Assembly: GCF_033705735.1 (NCBI RefSeq)
Contig: NZ_CP131130.1
Coordinates: 1,491,001-1,555,000, forward strand
Reading direction: 5' to 3'
Length of the DNA: 64,000 bases
Source of the DNA: Shinella zoogloeoides
GTDB lineage: Bacteria > Pseudomonadota > Alphaproteobacteria > Rhizobiales > Rhizobiaceae
Within the stretch, counting starts at the first letter, position 1. The number at the start of each line of letters is the position of its first letter. Below are positions 9,949-20,735 of the stretch, piece by piece. The position numbers and the translations under genes were made by a program. A model generated the notes under the pieces. The model was not told the DNA's origin. It made no database searches and saw only the letters and a program-made list of their open reading frames with translations.

Positions 9949-10995
9949 TTACAGCAGGATGTCGGTGTAGAGTTCGGATACATCCGGCTCCGGATCGGAC
10001 TGCGCGAAATCGGCGCTGTCGGCGACGATGTCACGGACGTCCTTGTCGATCTGCTTGAGATCGTCCTCGCTGGCCCAGCCCTTTTCGAGAAGGCGCGCGC
10101 GCACCTGCTCGATCGGGTCGTGCTCCGAGCGCATCTTCTGCACCTCGTCCTTCGAGCGGTACTTCGCCGGGTCGGACATGGAGTGGCCGCGATAGCGGTA
10201 GGTCTGCATTTCGAGGATGACCGGGCCCTTGCCGGCGCGGCAATGCTCGACCGCCTCGTCGGCGGCGGCCTTCACGGCGCGCACATCCATGCCGTCCACC
10301 TGGAAGCCGGGAATGTTGAAGGAAGCGCCGCGATGCGAGAAGTCGGTCTGGGCGGAGGCGCGCGAGACGGCCGTGCCCATGGCGTAGCGGTTGTTCTCGA
10401 TCACGTAGATCACCGGCAGCTTCCAGAGCGCCGCCATGTTGAAGCTTTCGTAGACCTGGCCCTGGTTGGCCGCGCCGTCACCGAAATAGGCGAGCGAGAC
10501 ATTGTCGTTGCCGCGGTAGCGGTTGGCGAAGGCGAGGCCCGTGCCGAGCGAGACCTGGGCGCCGACGATGCCGTGGCCTCCGTAGAAATGCTTCTCCTTC
10601 GAGAACATATGCATGGAGCCGCCCTTGCCCTTGGAAAGGCCGCCGCGGCGTCCGGTCAGTTCCGCCATCACGCCCCGCGCACTCATGCCGCAGGCCAGCA
10701 TGTGGCCGTGGTCGCGATAGCCGGTGATGACCTGGTCGCCTTCCTTCAGCGCCAGCTGCATGCCGACGACGACCGCTTCCTGGCCGATATAAAGGTGACA
10801 GAAGCCGCCGATGAAGCCCATGCCGTAGAGCTGGCCGGCCTTTTCCTCGAAACGCCGGATCAGCAGCATCTCGCGATAGGCCTTGAGGTCGTCTTCCTTG
10901 GAGAAGTCGGCGATGGTGCCGCCGAGGAAATCTTTCTTCGCAGGCTTTGCCGCAGGCTTGCGGCTGGACGTGGACGCGTTTTTGCGCGGAGCCAT
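9949..10995 (-). CDS. pdhA: Pyruvate dehydrogenase E1-alpha
   Basis: A 348-residue E1-alpha subunit that, with the beta subunit, decarboxylates pyruvate and acetylates lipoyl groups. The TPP-binding motif [20 protein letters not shown] is complete, and the phosphorylation-loop-like region [13 protein letters not shown] is present. The N-terminus is a basic, Lys/Ala-rich tail of about 40 residues typical of rhizobial proteins. It is the first gene of the pdh transcript; the 150-base gap to ftsB should hold its promoter and contains an 8-bp inverted repeat at 11115-11139. Confidence 0.97.
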   Translation of the reverse strand: MAPRKNASTSSRKPAAKPAKKDFLGGTIADFSKEDDLKAYREMLLIRRFEEKAGQLYGMGFIGGFCHLYIGQEAVVVGMQLALKEGDQVITGYRDHGHMLACGMSARGVMAELTGRRGGLSKGKGGSMHMFSKEKHFYGGHGIVGAQVSLGTGLAFANRYRGNDNVSLAYFGDGAANQGQVYESFNMAALWKLPVIYVIENNRYAMGTAVSRASAQTDFSHRGASFNIPGFQVDGMDVRAVKAAADEAVEHCRAGKGPVILEMQTYRYRGHSMSDPAKYRSKDEVQKMRSEHDPIEQVRARLLEKGWASEDDLKQIDKDVRDIVADSADFAQSDPEPDVSELYTDILL

Positions 10996-11114
10996 TCGTT
11001 CCTCCCTATGTTTGCCTTCTTGGCGAAAACCATAGGGGAGAAATCCGGCCGCAGCAATGCCATAATTGCATGGCTTATATTCTGAACAAGCCCCTGAATA
11101 ATAAGGCTGATTTA

Positions 11115-11139
11115 CGATTAACCAGATTTCAGTTAATCG
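11115..11139. promoter_or_regulatory. Inverted repeat upstream of pdhA
   Basis: CGATTAAC at 11115-11122 is perfectly inverted as GTTAATCG at 11132-11139 with a 9-base spacer, 120 bases ahead of the pdhA start. The same half-site, CGATTAA, forms the dyad ahead of eno. It could be an operator; no regulator can be named. Confidence 0.4.
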
Positions 11140-11145
11140 ACACCT

Positions 11146-11454
11146 TCAGTGGAAAATGACGATTTCGTCGGCGCGCGACATGTTCAGGTACGAGCGCGCT
11201 TTTTCGTCGAGCATGTCCCGCTCGAGCGAGCCGTCGCTCATCAGGGCGACCTCTTTTTCCAGGATCTGGCGCTGGCGCACGAGCACGTCGAGACGCGCCT
11301 GGCGCTCCACTCTCTGCCGCTCAAACTCCTCCATTCCCCTGAGGCCGAGATCGCCATGGACGGAATGGTAACCGAAATAGGAAAGGAATGCGACCGTAAT
11401 TACCGGCAGAGTAAGCCGGCCGAACTTCCGCTTCTTGTGATGTTTGGTCCACAT
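11146..11454 (-). CDS. ftsB: FtsB/DivIC-type septum formation initiator
   Basis: A 102-residue bitopic membrane protein of the divisome. A short basic cytoplasmic tail (KHHKKRKFGR) precedes one transmembrane helix at about residues 15-32, then a coiled coil rich in Arg, Gln and Glu (residues 38-75) and a C-terminal region. Size, order and position between eno and pdhA match rhizobial FtsB-like proteins. Partners would be FtsL and FtsQ. Confidence 0.88.
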   Translation of the reverse strand: MWTKHHKKRKFGRLTLPVITVAFLSYFGYHSVHGDLGLRGMEEFERQRVERQARLDVLVRQRQILEKEVALMSDGSLERDMLDEKARSYLNMSRADEIVIFH

Positions 11455-11852
11455 GCAAGTGCCCCGATACGCAGTACGGATTGTACACTAGCACCAAGGG
11501 GTTAACCGATCATTGACCATGACGGGCGCGGTGGCAGGGAAGCATGTGACGGGTGCGCGCTCCCTCGTGGCGCCATAATGAAGCGTGGTTCGGCGCGGTG
11601 TCATCCCCGGTCGAGCCCGGGGATGACGACAGAAGAGAAACCGCCGGCTGAAGCAGCGGCACGCCATGCCGCACCACCCGACGCGACACCATACATCGAC
11701 GGATGGACCAGGAGCCCAATCCCTCGCCGCAGCCTCGCCCTTTGCCGCCGTCATTCTCGGGGATCGCCCCAAGGACAATGCCACACGCCACAGCCGGACA
11801 GGTCAAAGAAAGAAGGCTGACCAGGGAGAAAACCGCACACCTCCCCGGCCCT
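11455..11852. other. Intergenic region ftsB-eno with no supported gene
   Basis: No reading frame here has a credible ribosome site or family pattern; the overlapping open frames are compositional. It holds a dispersed palindrome at 11600-11627, and the eno terminator follows at 11853-11887. The ftsB promoter must lie in the part nearest 11455-11500. Confidence 0.6.
11600..11627. repeat. Dispersed intergenic palindrome
   Basis: TCATCCCCGG at 11601-11610 is inverted at 11617-11626 around TCGAGC, flanked by GTC/GAC. This matches the GTCATCC...GGATGAC palindromes scattered through rhizobial genomes; a related unit lies at 56542-56629. Confidence 0.7.
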
Positions 11853-11887
11853 AAAAAAACAAAACCCGCGTCGCGAGACGCGGGTTT
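11853..11887 (-). terminator. Rho-independent terminator after eno
   Basis: An 11-bp perfect stem pairs 11862-11872 with 11877-11887 around a GCGA tetraloop. Leftward it is followed by a T-rich tract (seven A at 11853-11859 on the plus strand). It lies 29 bases after the eno stop. Confidence 0.92.
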
Positions 11888-11915
11888 CATCATTTCGGAT
11901 AAACTGTTTTTCCGA

Positions 11916-13243
<1,328 letters not shown>

Positions 13244-13277
13244 ACCATTCGGAAATTACAATGGCACGATGGCGCCG

Positions 13278-13311
13278 AAAAACGGATGGCACGTCTTCGT
13301 GTCATCCGTTT
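13278..13311 (-). terminator. Rho-independent terminator after kdsA
   Basis: A 13-bp stem, including one G-T pair, joins 13280-13292 and 13299-13311 around a six-base loop. Leftward it runs into TTTTT. It starts 7 bases after the kdsA stop. Confidence 0.88.
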
Positions 13312-13317
13312 GAAATC

Positions 13318-14157
13318 TCAGGCCTTGGCGATGGCGTCGAAGGCGAGCAGCTTTTCGAGCAGCCGCGACATGTCCTTGAGATGCACCATGTTCGGCCCGT
13401 CGGAGGGCGCATTGTCCGGGTCCTCGTGCGTCTCGACGAAGAGGCCGGCAATGCCGACGGCGACGGCGGCGCGCGCCAGCGTCTCGACGAATTCGCGCTG
13501 GCCGCCGGTCGAACCGCCCTGCCCGCCCGGCTGCTGCACCGAATGGGTGGCATCGAACACGACGGGCGCGCCGAGCGCGGCCATGATCGGCAGCGAACGC
13601 ATGTCGGAGACCAGCGTGTTGTAGCCGAAGGACGCGCCGCGCTCGCAAAGCAGCACGTTCGGATTGCCGCTCTCGGTGAATTTCGCCAGCACGTTCTTCA
13701 TGTCCCAGGGCGCAAGGAACTGGCCCTTCTTGACGTTGATCGTGCGGCCGGTCCTGGCGGCGGCGACGAGAAGGTCCGTCTGGCGCGACAGGAAGGCGGG
13801 AATTTGCAGGATGTCGACCGTCTCGGCGACGACGGCGCATTGCTCTTCCGTGTGGATATCGGTCAGGACCGGGAAGCCGAAATCCTTCTTGAGGTCGGCG
13901 AAGATTTCCATCGCCTTGTCAAGCCCGATGCCGCGCTTGCCGGAAAGCGAGGTGCGGTTCGCCTTGTCGAAGGACGACTTGTAGACGAGGCCGATGCCGA
14001 GCTTGTCGCAGAGTTCGACGAGCGTGCCGGCGATCATGTAGGCATGGTCGCGGCTTTCCATCTGGCAGGGGCCGGCGATCAGCGAGAAGCGCTTGTCCTG
14101 GGCGAAGGTGACCTTCCTGGTGCCTTCGCCGACGATGACGGTGGAATTGGTTTTCAT
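13318..14157 (-). CDS. kdsA: 3-deoxy-D-manno-octulosonate 8-phosphate synthase
   Basis: The enzyme condenses PEP with arabinose 5-phosphate to give KDO8P for lipopolysaccharide. It is 279 residues long when started at ATG 14157, with GGAGAA eight bases upstream. Characteristic segments are [49 protein letters not shown] and [15 protein letters not shown] single base separates its ATG from the stop of the VOC gene upstream, so the two are probably cotranscribed. Confidence 0.97.
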   Translation of the reverse strand: MKTNSTVIVGEGTRKVTFAQDKRFSLIAGPCQMESRDHAYMIAGTLVELCDKLGIGLVYKSSFDKANRTSLSGKRGIGLDKAMEIFADLKKDFGFPVLTDIHTEEQCAVVAETVDILQIPAFLSRQTDLLVAAARTGRTINVKKGQFLAPWDMKNVLAKFTESGNPNVLLCERGASFGYNTLVSDMRSLPIMAALGAPVVFDATHSVQQPGGQGGSTGGQREFVETLARAAVAVGIAGLFVETHEDPDNAPSDGPNMVHLKDMSRLLEKLLAFDAIAKA

Positions 14158-14158
14158 C

Positions 14159-15052
14159 TCATTCTCCAAAGACGAAGAGGACGCCCTGTCCCGGCGCCGG
14201 CGGCACCAGAAGGCGGTTGTCCCGCTCGCGGAAGGCGACGCCGCGCTGCACCAGCAGGCGGCGACAATCGGACAGGCTGGAAACCCTGAAGACGACCGCC
14301 TGCCCCTTGAGGCCACGGTCCGCGCCGGCGACCGGCGCAATGCCGTAGAACCCTTCGAGGCCGGCATCGTTCAGCACGGTGATGCGGCCGCGCGGCGTCT
14401 CGACCGACATGCCGAAGGACATGGCCTCGATCTCGCGCTCGTCGGCGGCTTCCTGCACGAGATACTGGAAGTCCGTCGGGTTCTGTTCGGACAGCACGAC
14501 CTCGGCGAGCGCCACGACGCCGTTCCCGTGCGTCTCCAGCGCCTTGCGGTCGGAGGGCAGCGGCAGGATGCGCTGGGAGGCGAAGAAGAAGAAATCGGGA
14601 CTGCGCAGGTCGGCGGCGAAGGCAAGGCGGAAGCTGCCGGTCGCGGACGTGCCGTCCGGCAGCAGCATGTCGCGGGAAAACTCCAGGATCTCGCCGCCGG
14701 AAATCCCCGCCGACCGGTAGCGCCGGTCGTCGTCCCAGGCATCGCCTGTCGCCATGGCGATGCCGGAAAAGCCCTCTTGCCCGCGGCGGAAGCGGAAAGC
14801 CTGGTCGCGGGCGATGAACGTATTGCCGCTGCGCGCCGCTTCCTCGCATTCCTCGCGGTTGGCGATGCCGAGCGGCTCCAGATAACTGCCGTCCGCAAGG
14901 AAGACGCAACAGTTTTCCGTGCCGAACGGATGGCGCGCGTCCTTGGCGACAGTGAAACCGAGCTGCGTCAGGCGCTCGCGGGCAATTCCAAGCTCGGACA
15001 CCGGCAGCACCAGATGGTCGATCGGGCGGGGCGTTCTCGAACTCACGGTCAT
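14159..15052 (-). CDS. VOC/glyoxalase-like protein
   Basis: A 297-residue protein with an N-terminal vicinal-oxygen-chelate half of the Glyoxalase_3 type ([20 protein letters not shown], then [19 protein letters not shown]) and a weaker second half around residues 150-290. Such proteins bind metal and act on varied small molecules; the substrate is unknown. ATG 15052 is used, since homology-like sequence starts there; an ATG at 15184 would add 44 low-complexity residues and overlap the divergent oxidoreductase. It ends one base before kdsA. Confidence 0.82.
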   Translation of the reverse strand: MTVSSRTPRPIDHLVLPVSELGIARERLTQLGFTVAKDARHPFGTENCCVFLADGSYLEPLGIANREECEEAARSGNTFIARDQAFRFRRGQEGFSGIAMATGDAWDDDRRYRSAGISGGEILEFSRDMLLPDGTSATGSFRLAFAADLRSPDFFFFASQRILPLPSDRKALETHGNGVVALAEVVLSEQNPTDFQYLVQEAADEREIEAMSFGMSVETPRGRITVLNDAGLEGFYGIAPVAGADRGLKGQAVVFRVSSLSDCRRLLVQRGVAFRERDNRLLVPPAPGQGVLFVFGE

Positions 15053-15165
15053 GGCAAAATCCGGTCGTGTTTCAGGCGCCCCGTGCTTTGCATGCTTTCG
15101 GCCCGCAATGCAAGCACCACCACCTTGCGCTGCGGCCGGCCGGAACTTTTCCGCGCCTTGCCCGT

Positions 15166-16437
15166 TTGGGAAGACTTTTCGCATGGAGGGGCACCATTCC
15201 GAAATCCCGCGACATCACGCGCCAGCGCGACCTGCACGAATCCCATCCCCTCTGGGCCGACTCGCCGCGCATTACCCTGCGCGTGCGCGGCAGGCCGTCG
15301 CGGACGGACTACGACTGCATCGTCGTCGGCGCCGGCATTTCGAGCGCCCTCGCGGCCCATGCGCTCGCCGACGGCAAGCGGTCCGTGCTCGTCGTCGACC
15401 GCCGGCAGCCCGTCCATGGCAGCACGCTCGCCAGCACGGCGATGATCCAGCACGAGATCGACATCCCCCTGCACAGGCTCGCCGGCATGATCGGCGAGGA
15501 AAAGGCCCGGCGCGCCTGGCGGCGCTCCGCCCGCGCCGTGGAACAGTTGACGCGGATCGTCGCGGATACCGGCATATCCTGCGGCTTCGAGCGCAAGAAG
15601 ACACTCTTCCTTGCCGGCGATGCCTATGGCCGGCGGGCCTTGCAAAACGAACTGGACGCCCGCAGCGCGGCAGGCATCGCGGCGGACTTCCTCGATGCCG
15701 CCACCCTCGCCGAGCGCTTTTCCATCCAGCGCACCGGCGCACTTCTCAGCGATATCTCTGCCTCCGCCAATCCGGCGCAGATGGCGGCCGGCATCCTGCG
15801 GGCCGCCGCCGCGCGCGGCGTGGAGATCGTCAGCCCGCTGGAGATCACCGACATGCGCGCCACAGCGGACGGCGTGTTCCTCGCCACGGAAGAAGGCAGG
15901 ATCCTCTCGGCGCGGCACGCTGCCTTCTGCTCCGGTTACGAATTCCTCGAAGCGGTCGCCGACCGGGATCATGCCATCGTCTCCACCTGGGCGCTCTCGA
16001 CGCCGCCCGGCACGGCGCTGCCCGACTGGCTGAAGCACTGCATCGTCTGGGAGGGCGCCGATCCCTATCTCTATCTGCGCCGCTCCCGCGACGGCCGGCT
16101 GATCGCGGGCGGCGAGGACGAGGAGAGCGAGGACGCCTATGCCTCGCCGCAAAAGCTTCGGCAGAAGGCGAAGACCATCCACCGCAAGGTCGAGGCCCTG
16201 CTCGGCCTTTCCCTGCCGCAGCCGGACCATGTCTGGGCTGCCCCCTTCGGCACCACCCGCACCGGCCTGCCACTCATCGGCCGCGTTCCCGGCCTGCCGA
16301 ACGTCTTCGCCGTGATGGGTTTCGGCGGCAACGGCATCACCTTCAGCCAGATCGCGGCCGAGATCGTCGCCGCCGATATTGCCGGCCATGGCGATGCGGA
16401 TGCCGATCTTTTCGCCTTCCGCGCCCGCGATTCCTGA
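15166..16437 (+). CDS. DadA-like FAD-dependent amine/amino-acid oxidoreductase
   Basis: A FAD enzyme of the DAO family, about 420 residues. It has the dinucleotide-binding loop CIVVGAGISSALAAHALAD, a VDRRQPVHGST segment contacting FAD, and the C-terminal GFGGNGITFSQIAAE motif, so it should oxidise an amine or amino acid; the substrate is unknown. The start is uncertain. No ATG with a ribosome site lies in frame: TTG 15166 is used here, but GGAGGGG at 15185-15191 would place initiation at an ATT at 15196. An ATG at 15067 would overlap the divergent VOC gene. Confidence 0.8.
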   Translation: MGRLFAWRGTIPKSRDITRQRDLHESHPLWADSPRITLRVRGRPSRTDYDCIVVGAGISSALAAHALADGKRSVLVVDRRQPVHGSTLASTAMIQHEIDIPLHRLAGMIGEEKARRAWRRSARAVEQLTRIVADTGISCGFERKKTLFLAGDAYGRRALQNELDARSAAGIAADFLDAATLAERFSIQRTGALLSDISASANPAQMAAGILRAAAARGVEIVSPLEITDMRATADGVFLATEEGRILSARHAAFCSGYEFLEAVADRDHAIVSTWALSTPPGTALPDWLKHCIVWEGADPYLYLRRSRDGRLIAGGEDEESEDAYASPQKLRQKAKTIHRKVEALLGLSLPQPDHVWAAPFGTTRTGLPLIGRVPGLPNVFAVMGFGGNGITFSQIAAEIVAADIAGHGDADADLFAFRARDS

Positions 16438-16537
16438 CGAAACGCCAGTCCGCGCGGGCGATATTCCCCTTCCGTCGAATGGTTGCGGCCGGCAAGGCGC
16501 GTTATGCTCGTCATCGACCTTGAAAGACCGGACCGCC

Positions 16538-17278
16538 ATGCTGCTCGCCATCCTTTCCGATATCCACGCCAACCGCGAGGCCTTCGAGGCCGTGCTGGCG
16601 GCCGCGGAAGCGGCCGGGGCGGAGCGCTTCGTGCTGCTCGGCGATATCGTCGGCTATGGCGCGGATCCCGAATGGTGCACGGAACAGGCGATGCGGCTTG
16701 CCGCGGGCGGCGCCATCGTGCTGCGCGGCAACCACGACGACGCGGTCGGCAATCCTTCCGTCTCAATGAATGCCACGGCGACGCTGGCGCTCGAATGGAC
16801 GCGCCGCCAGCTTGGCGGCGCCACCCGCGCCTTTCTCGCCGCCCTGCCCTTCAAGGCACGTGAGGGCGACTGTCTCTTCGTCCATGCCGATGCCAGCGCG
16901 CCGGCCGACTGGAACTATGTGCTCGACGCCAGCGATGCCGGCCAGCATCTCGCCGCCTGCGAGGCGCGCGTCAGCTTCTGCGGCCATGTGCACAAGCCGG
17001 CGCTCTACTGCACCGCGCCGGGCGGCAAGGTCACGCATTTTGCCCCCGTCGCCGCGACGCCGGTGCCACTCCTGCCGCAGCGCCGCTGGCTTGCCGTCAT
17101 GGGCTCGGTCGGCCAGCCGCGCGACGGCAACCCGGCCGCCGCCTTCGCCCTTTACGATACCGGGAGCGCGGAGCTCCGCTTCATGCGCGCCGCCTACGAC
17201 GTGGAGAAGGCGGCCGACAAGATTCGCGCGGCGGGCCTTCCGGCCTCGCTCGCCGACCGCCTGCTGCGGGGACGCTAG
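16538..17278 (+). CDS. Metallophosphoesterase
   Basis: A 246-residue calcineurin-like phosphoesterase. The metal ligands are seen in LSDIHANREA, LLGDIVGYGADP, LRGNHDDAV, FVHADAS and FCGHVHKPA, the complete five-motif set. It most resembles the YfcE/ApaH-like group acting on phosphodiesters or phosphoproteins. Its TAG is followed immediately by the ATG of the protein kinase gene (16538-17278, then 17279), so phosphatase and kinase are made together; a kinase-phosphatase pair is a plausible inference. The ribosome site before ATG 16538 is weak. Confidence 0.88.
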   Translation: MLLAILSDIHANREAFEAVLAAAEAAGAERFVLLGDIVGYGADPEWCTEQAMRLAAGGAIVLRGNHDDAVGNPSVSMNATATLALEWTRRQLGGATRAFLAALPFKAREGDCLFVHADASAPADWNYVLDASDAGQHLAACEARVSFCGHVHKPALYCTAPGGKVTHFAPVAATPVPLLPQRRWLAVMGSVGQPRDGNPAAAFALYDTGSAELRFMRAAYDVEKAADKIRAAGLPASLADRLLRGR

Positions 17279-18682
17279 ATGGTCAAGGCAAGGCTGAAAC
17301 CCGGCGACGTGATCGACGGCTTCGTCATCGAGGATATCGCCCACAATGGCGGCATGGCGCGCATCTGGAAGGTCAGCCGGCCGGATATCGACTTCCCGAT
17401 CCTGATGAAGGTGCCGGTCATCGGCGAGGGCGACGATCCGGCGGCGATCGTCGGCTTCGAGATGGAGCAGATGATCTTGCCGCGCCTTTCCGGCCCGCAT
17501 GTGCCGCGCTTCGTCGCAAACGGCGATTTCGCCACGCTCCCCTATATCGTCATGGAGCGCCTGCCCGGCACCTCGCTCTATCCACTGCTCGAACGCCTGC
17601 CGCTGCCGCCGGAAGAGGTGGCGGCCATCGGCACCAAGGTGGCGGTGGCGCTCGATTCGCTGCATCGCCAGCATGTCGTCCATCTCGACCTGAAGCCCTC
17701 CAACGTCATGTTCCGCGAGACCGGCGAGGCCGTGCTGATCGACTACGGGCTCGCCCGCCATATCCACCTGCCGGACCTGATGGACGAACAGTTCCGCCTG
17801 CCCTACGGCACCGCGCCCTACATGGCACCCGAGCAGGTGCTCGGCACGCGTAGCGATTTCCGCAGCGATCTCTTCGCGCTCGGCGTCATGCTCTATTTCT
17901 TCGCGACCGGCGAGCGCCCGTTCGGCGATCCGCAGCGACTGAAAGGCCTGAAGCGCCGGCTCTGGCGCGATCCGCTGCCGCCGCGCGCCCGCAACGCCGC
18001 GATCCCGCCCGCCTTGCAGGAAATCATCCTGCGATGCCTGGAGGTGAACCCCGCCTGGCGCTATCCGAGCGCCGCCCAGCTCGCCCTCGACCTTCAGGAT
18101 CTTTCCGCCGTCAAGCTGACGGCGCGGGCGGAGAAAATGAAGCGCGACCCGCTCGGCATGGTGCTGCGCCGCCGCTTCAATCCCGTGCCCATCGAAGCCG
18201 CGAGGCCCCGGACGGCGGAGGCCCAGCTTGCGGGCGCCCCCATCGTCGCCGTCGCCATCGACCTTGCAGGCGAGACACCGGGCCTTGCCGACGCCATCCG
18301 CAAGACCGTCGCCCGCATCATCGAGAACACGCCGGATGCCCGCATCGCCTTCATCAACGTGCTGAAGATCAACCGCATCGCCATAGACACCTCGCTGGAC
18401 GAGGAAGGCCGAAACAAGCATGTCCTGCGCCTCGTGCAGCTTCGCAACTGGTCGACCGACCTGCCGGCGCCCGGCGGGGGAATCACCTTCCATGTGCTGG
18501 AGGCCGTCTCGCCCGCCGATGCCATTCTCGAATATGCCCGCGAAAACTACGTCGACCACATAGTCATGGGCGCGCGCGCCGAATCGGCCATGCGCTCCAT
18601 GCTCGGCAGCGTTTCCGGCGGCGTCGCCGCCCATGCGCCCTGCACGGTGACCGTCGTGCGCAACCGCCTGCCGCCGGAATAG
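17279..18682 (+). CDS. Serine/threonine protein kinase fused to a universal stress protein domain
   Basis: A 467-residue two-domain protein. Residues about 10-290 form a Hanks-type kinase: glycine-rich segment AHNGGMARIW, Lys44 in ILMKVP, catalytic Asp137 in HLDLKPSN, metal-binding Asp155 in a DYG variant of DFG, and GTAPYMAPEQ. Residues about 320-467 form a UspA-type domain ending in the nucleotide-loop-like GARAESAMRSMLGSVSG and APCTVTVVR. No membrane segment or external sensor is seen, so the USP half may be the sensor or a substrate. It starts directly after the phosphoesterase stop and is followed by a strong hairpin. Confidence 0.9.
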   Translation: MVKARLKPGDVIDGFVIEDIAHNGGMARIWKVSRPDIDFPILMKVPVIGEGDDPAAIVGFEMEQMILPRLSGPHVPRFVANGDFATLPYIVMERLPGTSLYPLLERLPLPPEEVAAIGTKVAVALDSLHRQHVVHLDLKPSNVMFRETGEAVLIDYGLARHIHLPDLMDEQFRLPYGTAPYMAPEQVLGTRSDFRSDLFALGVMLYFFATGERPFGDPQRLKGLKRRLWRDPLPPRARNAAIPPALQEIILRCLEVNPAWRYPSAAQLALDLQDLSAVKLTARAEKMKRDPLGMVLRRRFNPVPIEAARPRTAEAQLAGAPIVAVAIDLAGETPGLADAIRKTVARIIENTPDARIAFINVLKINRIAIDTSLDEEGRNKHVLRLVQLRNWSTDLPAPGGGITFHVLEAVSPADAILEYARENYVDHIVMGARAESAMRSMLGSVSGGVAAHAPCTVTVVRNRLPPE

Positions 18683-18702
18683 ACGGGGCCGGACGCCCCG
18701 TC
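18682..18702 (+). terminator. Hairpin after the kinase gene
   Basis: GACGGGGC at 18682-18689 pairs perfectly with 18695-18702 around CGGAC, starting at the last base of the kinase stop codon. No T tract follows, so factor-independent termination is doubtful. Confidence 0.5.
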
Positions 18703-18795
18703 ATTCCCCTGTCATGTGACAGTGCTGTCTCTTCCCGCGTGAATGCACCCCGGCAGCCGCCCGTTGAGGGCCGGCGCCCATCGGAGTTTGCGTGA

Positions 18796-19947
18796 ATGGA
18801 CATGGCTCAGGCCCTCGCCCTTGCCTCGGGCGCCCTCGTTGCGACCAACCTTGCGAGCATCCTCGTCGCCGGAAGACGGCTTGACCCGGCCGGCGCGCCG
18901 CCGCCCGAGGTTCGCAAGAAGCCGCCGGTCTCCATCGTCGTTCCCGTGCGCGGCATCGAAAATTTCTCGGCGGAGACGCTGGACCGCGCCTTCCGCCTCA
19001 CCTGGCCGAAATACGAGCTTCTCTTCTGCGTCGCCCACGGCAACGATCCGATCGTTCCCGAAATCGAACGGACCGCAGCTGCCCACCCGCATGTCGAGGC
19101 CCGCATCCTCGTCGGCGACGACCGCATCGGCGCCAATCCCAAGCTCAACAATTGCGTCAAGGGCTGGCAGGCTGCGCGTCACGACTGGGTCATCCTTGCC
19201 GATTCGAACGTGCTGATGCCGCCGGACTATATCCAGCACCTCATGGCCGCCTGGCGCAGCGACACCGGCGTCGTCTGCTCGACGCCGCTCGGCTCGCGCC
19301 CGGACGGCTTCTGGGCCGAGGTGGAATGCATGTTCCTCAACACCCAGCAGGCGCGCTGGCAATATGCCGGCGAGGCGCTTGGCTTCGGCTTCGCCCAGGG
19401 AAAAAGCATGCTCTGGTACAAGCCGATGCTGGACGAGAACGGCGGCATCCACGCGCTGAATGCCGAGATCGCCGAGGATGCCGCCTCGACGAAGCTGGTG
19501 AACCGGCTTGGTTTCAAGGTGCACCTCGTCTCCTCGCCCTTCGAGCAGCCGCTCGGGCACCGCACCGGCCGCGAGATCTGGTCGCGCCAGAGCCGCTGGT
19601 CGCGCCTTCGCCGCGTCACCTTCCCCGGCTTCTTCGCGCCGGAGATCCTGCTCGGCGTCCTGCCGCCGCTCCTTCTCGCACTCGCCGCCGCCCTCCTTGC
19701 CGGAACCCCGCTGACGCCCGCCCTCCTGCTGGTGCTCGCCGGCATCTACCTGCCGGAAGCCGGCCTCGCGCTCGCCAAGGGCTGGCGCCTCTCGCTCTGG
19801 TCGCTTCCCGCGATGATGCTGCGCGACACGATGATGCCCGCCATCTGGCTGCGCGCCTGGCTCGGCGGCAACATCGACTGGCGCGGCAATACGATGACGA
19901 TCGGCACCGCCGCCTGCGAACTCAAGGAAGCGCCGGCAGGGCCATAG
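18796..19947 (+). CDS. Ceramide-glucosyltransferase-like family 2/21 glycosyltransferase
   Basis: A 383-residue membrane glycosyltransferase. An N-terminal membrane helix (residues 5-25) is followed by a GT-A domain: VSIVVPVRG, the second acidic motif in ILADSNVLMPPDY, the third in AEIAEDAAS, and an (R/Q)xxRW motif as RQSRW near residue 265. Several hydrophobic helices follow from about 280 to 350. This arrangement is that of GT21 ceramide glucosyltransferases, known in Agrobacterium; hopanoid HpnI-type enzymes are the alternative. GGAG precedes the ATG by nine bases. Confidence 0.85.
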   Translation: MDMAQALALASGALVATNLASILVAGRRLDPAGAPPPEVRKKPPVSIVVPVRGIENFSAETLDRAFRLTWPKYELLFCVAHGNDPIVPEIERTAAAHPHVEARILVGDDRIGANPKLNNCVKGWQAARHDWVILADSNVLMPPDYIQHLMAAWRSDTGVVCSTPLGSRPDGFWAEVECMFLNTQQARWQYAGEALGFGFAQGKSMLWYKPMLDENGGIHALNAEIAEDAASTKLVNRLGFKVHLVSSPFEQPLGHRTGREIWSRQSRWSRLRRVTFPGFFAPEILLGVLPPLLLALAAALLAGTPLTPALLLVLAGIYLPEAGLALAKGWRLSLWSLPAMMLRDTMMPAIWLRAWLGGNIDWRGNTMTIGTAACELKEAPAGP

Positions 19948-19965
19948 TCCCCGAACGGAGCGCCG

Positions 19966-20463
19966 CTACGACTTGCCGACCTGAATGCGCAGATAGGGAT
20001 TCCTCGGATCATAGCTGGTGCGGGGTTTCCCCTTGCCCGTCTTGATCAATCCGGCGGCAAGGTGCCCCTGCGGGCCGAAAAGATAGTCGCTTCCCGCGCA
20101 CAGATGCGCGAGCATCCGGTAGTCGAAATATTTCAGGCTGTGCTGCGTGAGAAAGACCGCGTTATCGTAGGATTTCCCTTTGATACCGGCGTAGTTCGCG
20201 CTCTTCATGAAGGCCTTCAACGCCTTCTTGTTGACCGAAGCGCCCCGGCATTCCTTTCCGAGCACTTTCACGAGCGTAACGATCCGCATCGTCTCGGCGT
20301 CATGGTCCGGCAGGGGCTTGGAGGTCCGGGCGAGATAGGAATTGGTCGCCGGATCGTTCGTCATCGACTTCGCCCAGAAAGCGGGCATTTCATCCGCGAT
20401 GCAAAGGCCTGCCGATCCCAGCAGTCCCAATGCCAGCATGCCAAGAAATCGACCCATTCGCAT
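19966..20463 (-). CDS. Exported protein of unknown function
   Basis: A 165-residue protein with a clear Sec signal peptide (MRMGRFLGMLALGLLGSAGL, cleavage near residue 24). The mature part is basic, with two cysteines (in KECRGAS and LCAGSDY) that may form a disulfide, and helical middle segments. I do not recognise the family. It converges with the glycosyltransferase gene 18 bases away and has no obvious partner. Confidence 0.6.
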   Translation of the reverse strand: MRMGRFLGMLALGLLGSAGLCIADEMPAFWAKSMTNDPATNSYLARTSKPLPDHDAETMRIVTLVKVLGKECRGASVNKKALKAFMKSANYAGIKGKSYDNAVFLTQHSLKYFDYRMLAHLCAGSDYLFGPQGHLAAGLIKTGKGKPRTSYDPRNPYLRIQVGKS

Positions 20464-20649
20464 TCACTTGCCCTCCCTCGCGACGACCCGATGCTTTGGG
20501 CCAGAACGCAACTGTAGCGATAAAGGCGAGGGTGGAAAAGAAAATTAGGGGTAGATTATGCAGGGTATATCGCGAACCCCGCCTATTGGTGGGCCTCCGC
20601 AGGAAGCACATCAAAAGTTGCCGGAAATCGTTGATTTCACTTGCATATT

Positions 20650-20726
20650 TGGCGACCCCTGCAGGACTCGAACCTGCGACCTACTGCTTAGAAGGCAGTT
20701 GCTCTATCCAGTTGAGCTAAGGGGCC
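20650..20726 (-). tRNA. tRNA-Arg (anticodon TCT)
   Basis: The leftward transcript folds as a standard cloverleaf of 77 bases with an encoded CCA. The anticodon stem CTGCC...GGCAG-like arms frame the loop CTTCTAA, giving anticodon TCT; the T-arm is GCAGGTTCGAGTCCTGC. The 5' end lies 9 bases after the stop of the NDUFS4-type gene, so it may be cut from that transcript. Confidence 0.97.
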
Positions 20727-20735
20727 GTCGGGACC

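Noticed and set aside
6608..9970. A 1120-codon open frame on the plus strand over pdhB and pdhC
   Set aside because: It is the antisense of high-GC genes, rich in His, Arg and Asp, with no family pattern or ribosome site.
11488..11893. Open frames in the ftsB-eno gap
   Set aside because: They run through a palindromic repeat and the eno terminator and lack ribosome sites.
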